In this document: in pieces, positions 63,660 through 64,000 of the stretch
Position numbering within the stretch: position 1 is the stretch's first letter
Layout of the letters: each line of letters opens with the position of its first letter
Assembly (NCBI GenBank): GCA_039707465.1
Contig: CM077643.1
Coordinates: 239,790,230-239,854,229 of the forward strand
Source: Rhabdophis nuchalis
Lineage: Eukaryota > Chordata > Lepidosauria > Squamata > Natricidae
Length of the DNA stretch: 64,000 bases
Reading direction: 5' to 3'
Notes under the pieces: model-generated
What the model was told of the DNA's origin: nothing
Database searches by the model: none
Seen by the model: only the letters and a program-made list of their open reading frames with translations
Translations under genes and position numbers: made by a program

Positions 63660-63890
63660 CACTTAGCAATAGCACTTAAACTTATATACTGCTTCACAGT
63701 GCTTTACAGTCCTCTCTAAGCGGTTTACAAAGGCAGCCTATTGCCCCCAACAATCTGGGTCCTCATTTTACAGACCTCGGAAGGATGGATTGCTGAATCA
63801 ACCTTGAGCTGGTGATAATCAAACTGCCAGAAGTTGGCAGAATTAGCTTGCAACACAGTGACATTTTAACCACTGTGCCACCTCTGCATA
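63660..63890 (-). mobile_element. tRNA-derived SINE, copy 3
   Basis: The reverse strand reads GGCACAGTGGTTAAAATGTC (A-box side), the central CCAACAATCTGGGTCCTC block (given here on the + strand) and a tail CTAAGTGCTATTGC. Same family as the two other SINE copies. Confidence 0.83.
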
Positions 63891-64000
63891 GATGCATAGA
63901 TATTTGGCGTGCGAACTAAATTATTTTAAGTGCAATTAATGAACAGAAAGTTATTATTTTTTAAACCAACAGAAAAACTATGGGGATCCTAGTTTTCTTT

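Overview
This is a 64 kb piece of vertebrate nuclear genome, most likely from a squamate reptile (snake or lizard). The squamate call rests on many CR1/L2-group LINE copies with GGGCGG-type 3' ends followed by AAT-rich tails, abundant short hAT and TA-flanked mariner-like DNA elements, tRNA-derived SINEs and frequent microsatellites. No bacterial-type operons, CRISPR arrays, phage genes or intact retroviral genes were seen.

Two host genes are fully or nearly fully resolved and a third is partial. NAPB (beta-SNAP, a membrane-fusion adaptor) is on the + strand from the left edge to 35029. The window opens in its exon 1 (1-19), followed by a 16 kb TE-packed intron and ten more coding exons. GZF1 (a BTB/10-zinc-finger repressor) is on the - strand from 53780 to 44105, with five coding exons encoding 711 residues and a CpG-island promoter near 56.4 kb. 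The two genes converge, as they do on human chromosome 20p11. At 62056-63160 on the - strand lie the last two exons of a second zinc-finger gene. Its penultimate exon has the same 158-bp length and phase as that of GZF1, and its last intron sits at the same place inside the final finger. I read it as a head-to-tail tandem paralog of GZF1 whose 5' part lies beyond the window.

Layout: 1-540, NAPB exon 1 and CpG-rich flank. 540-16037, NAPB intron 1, with LINEs, a young LINE with an intact 989-codon ORF, a HAL1-like L1 carrying only ORF1, several hAT elements and one nested hAT pair. 16038-35029, NAPB exons 2-11 separated by introns that hold LINE copies, solo-LTR-like sequence, a stack of nested elements in intron 7, and MITEs. 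35030-44104, NAPB 3' UTR, intergenic sequence and GZF1 3' UTR. 44105-56500, GZF1, relatively poor in repeats. 56500-64000, upstream intergenic MITEs and the paralog's 3' exons.

NAPB and GZF1 have no known shared pathway; their adjacency is conserved synteny. All exon joins were read by eye from splice signals and reading-frame continuity. Orthology rests on remembered family features and synteny, not on a database search.
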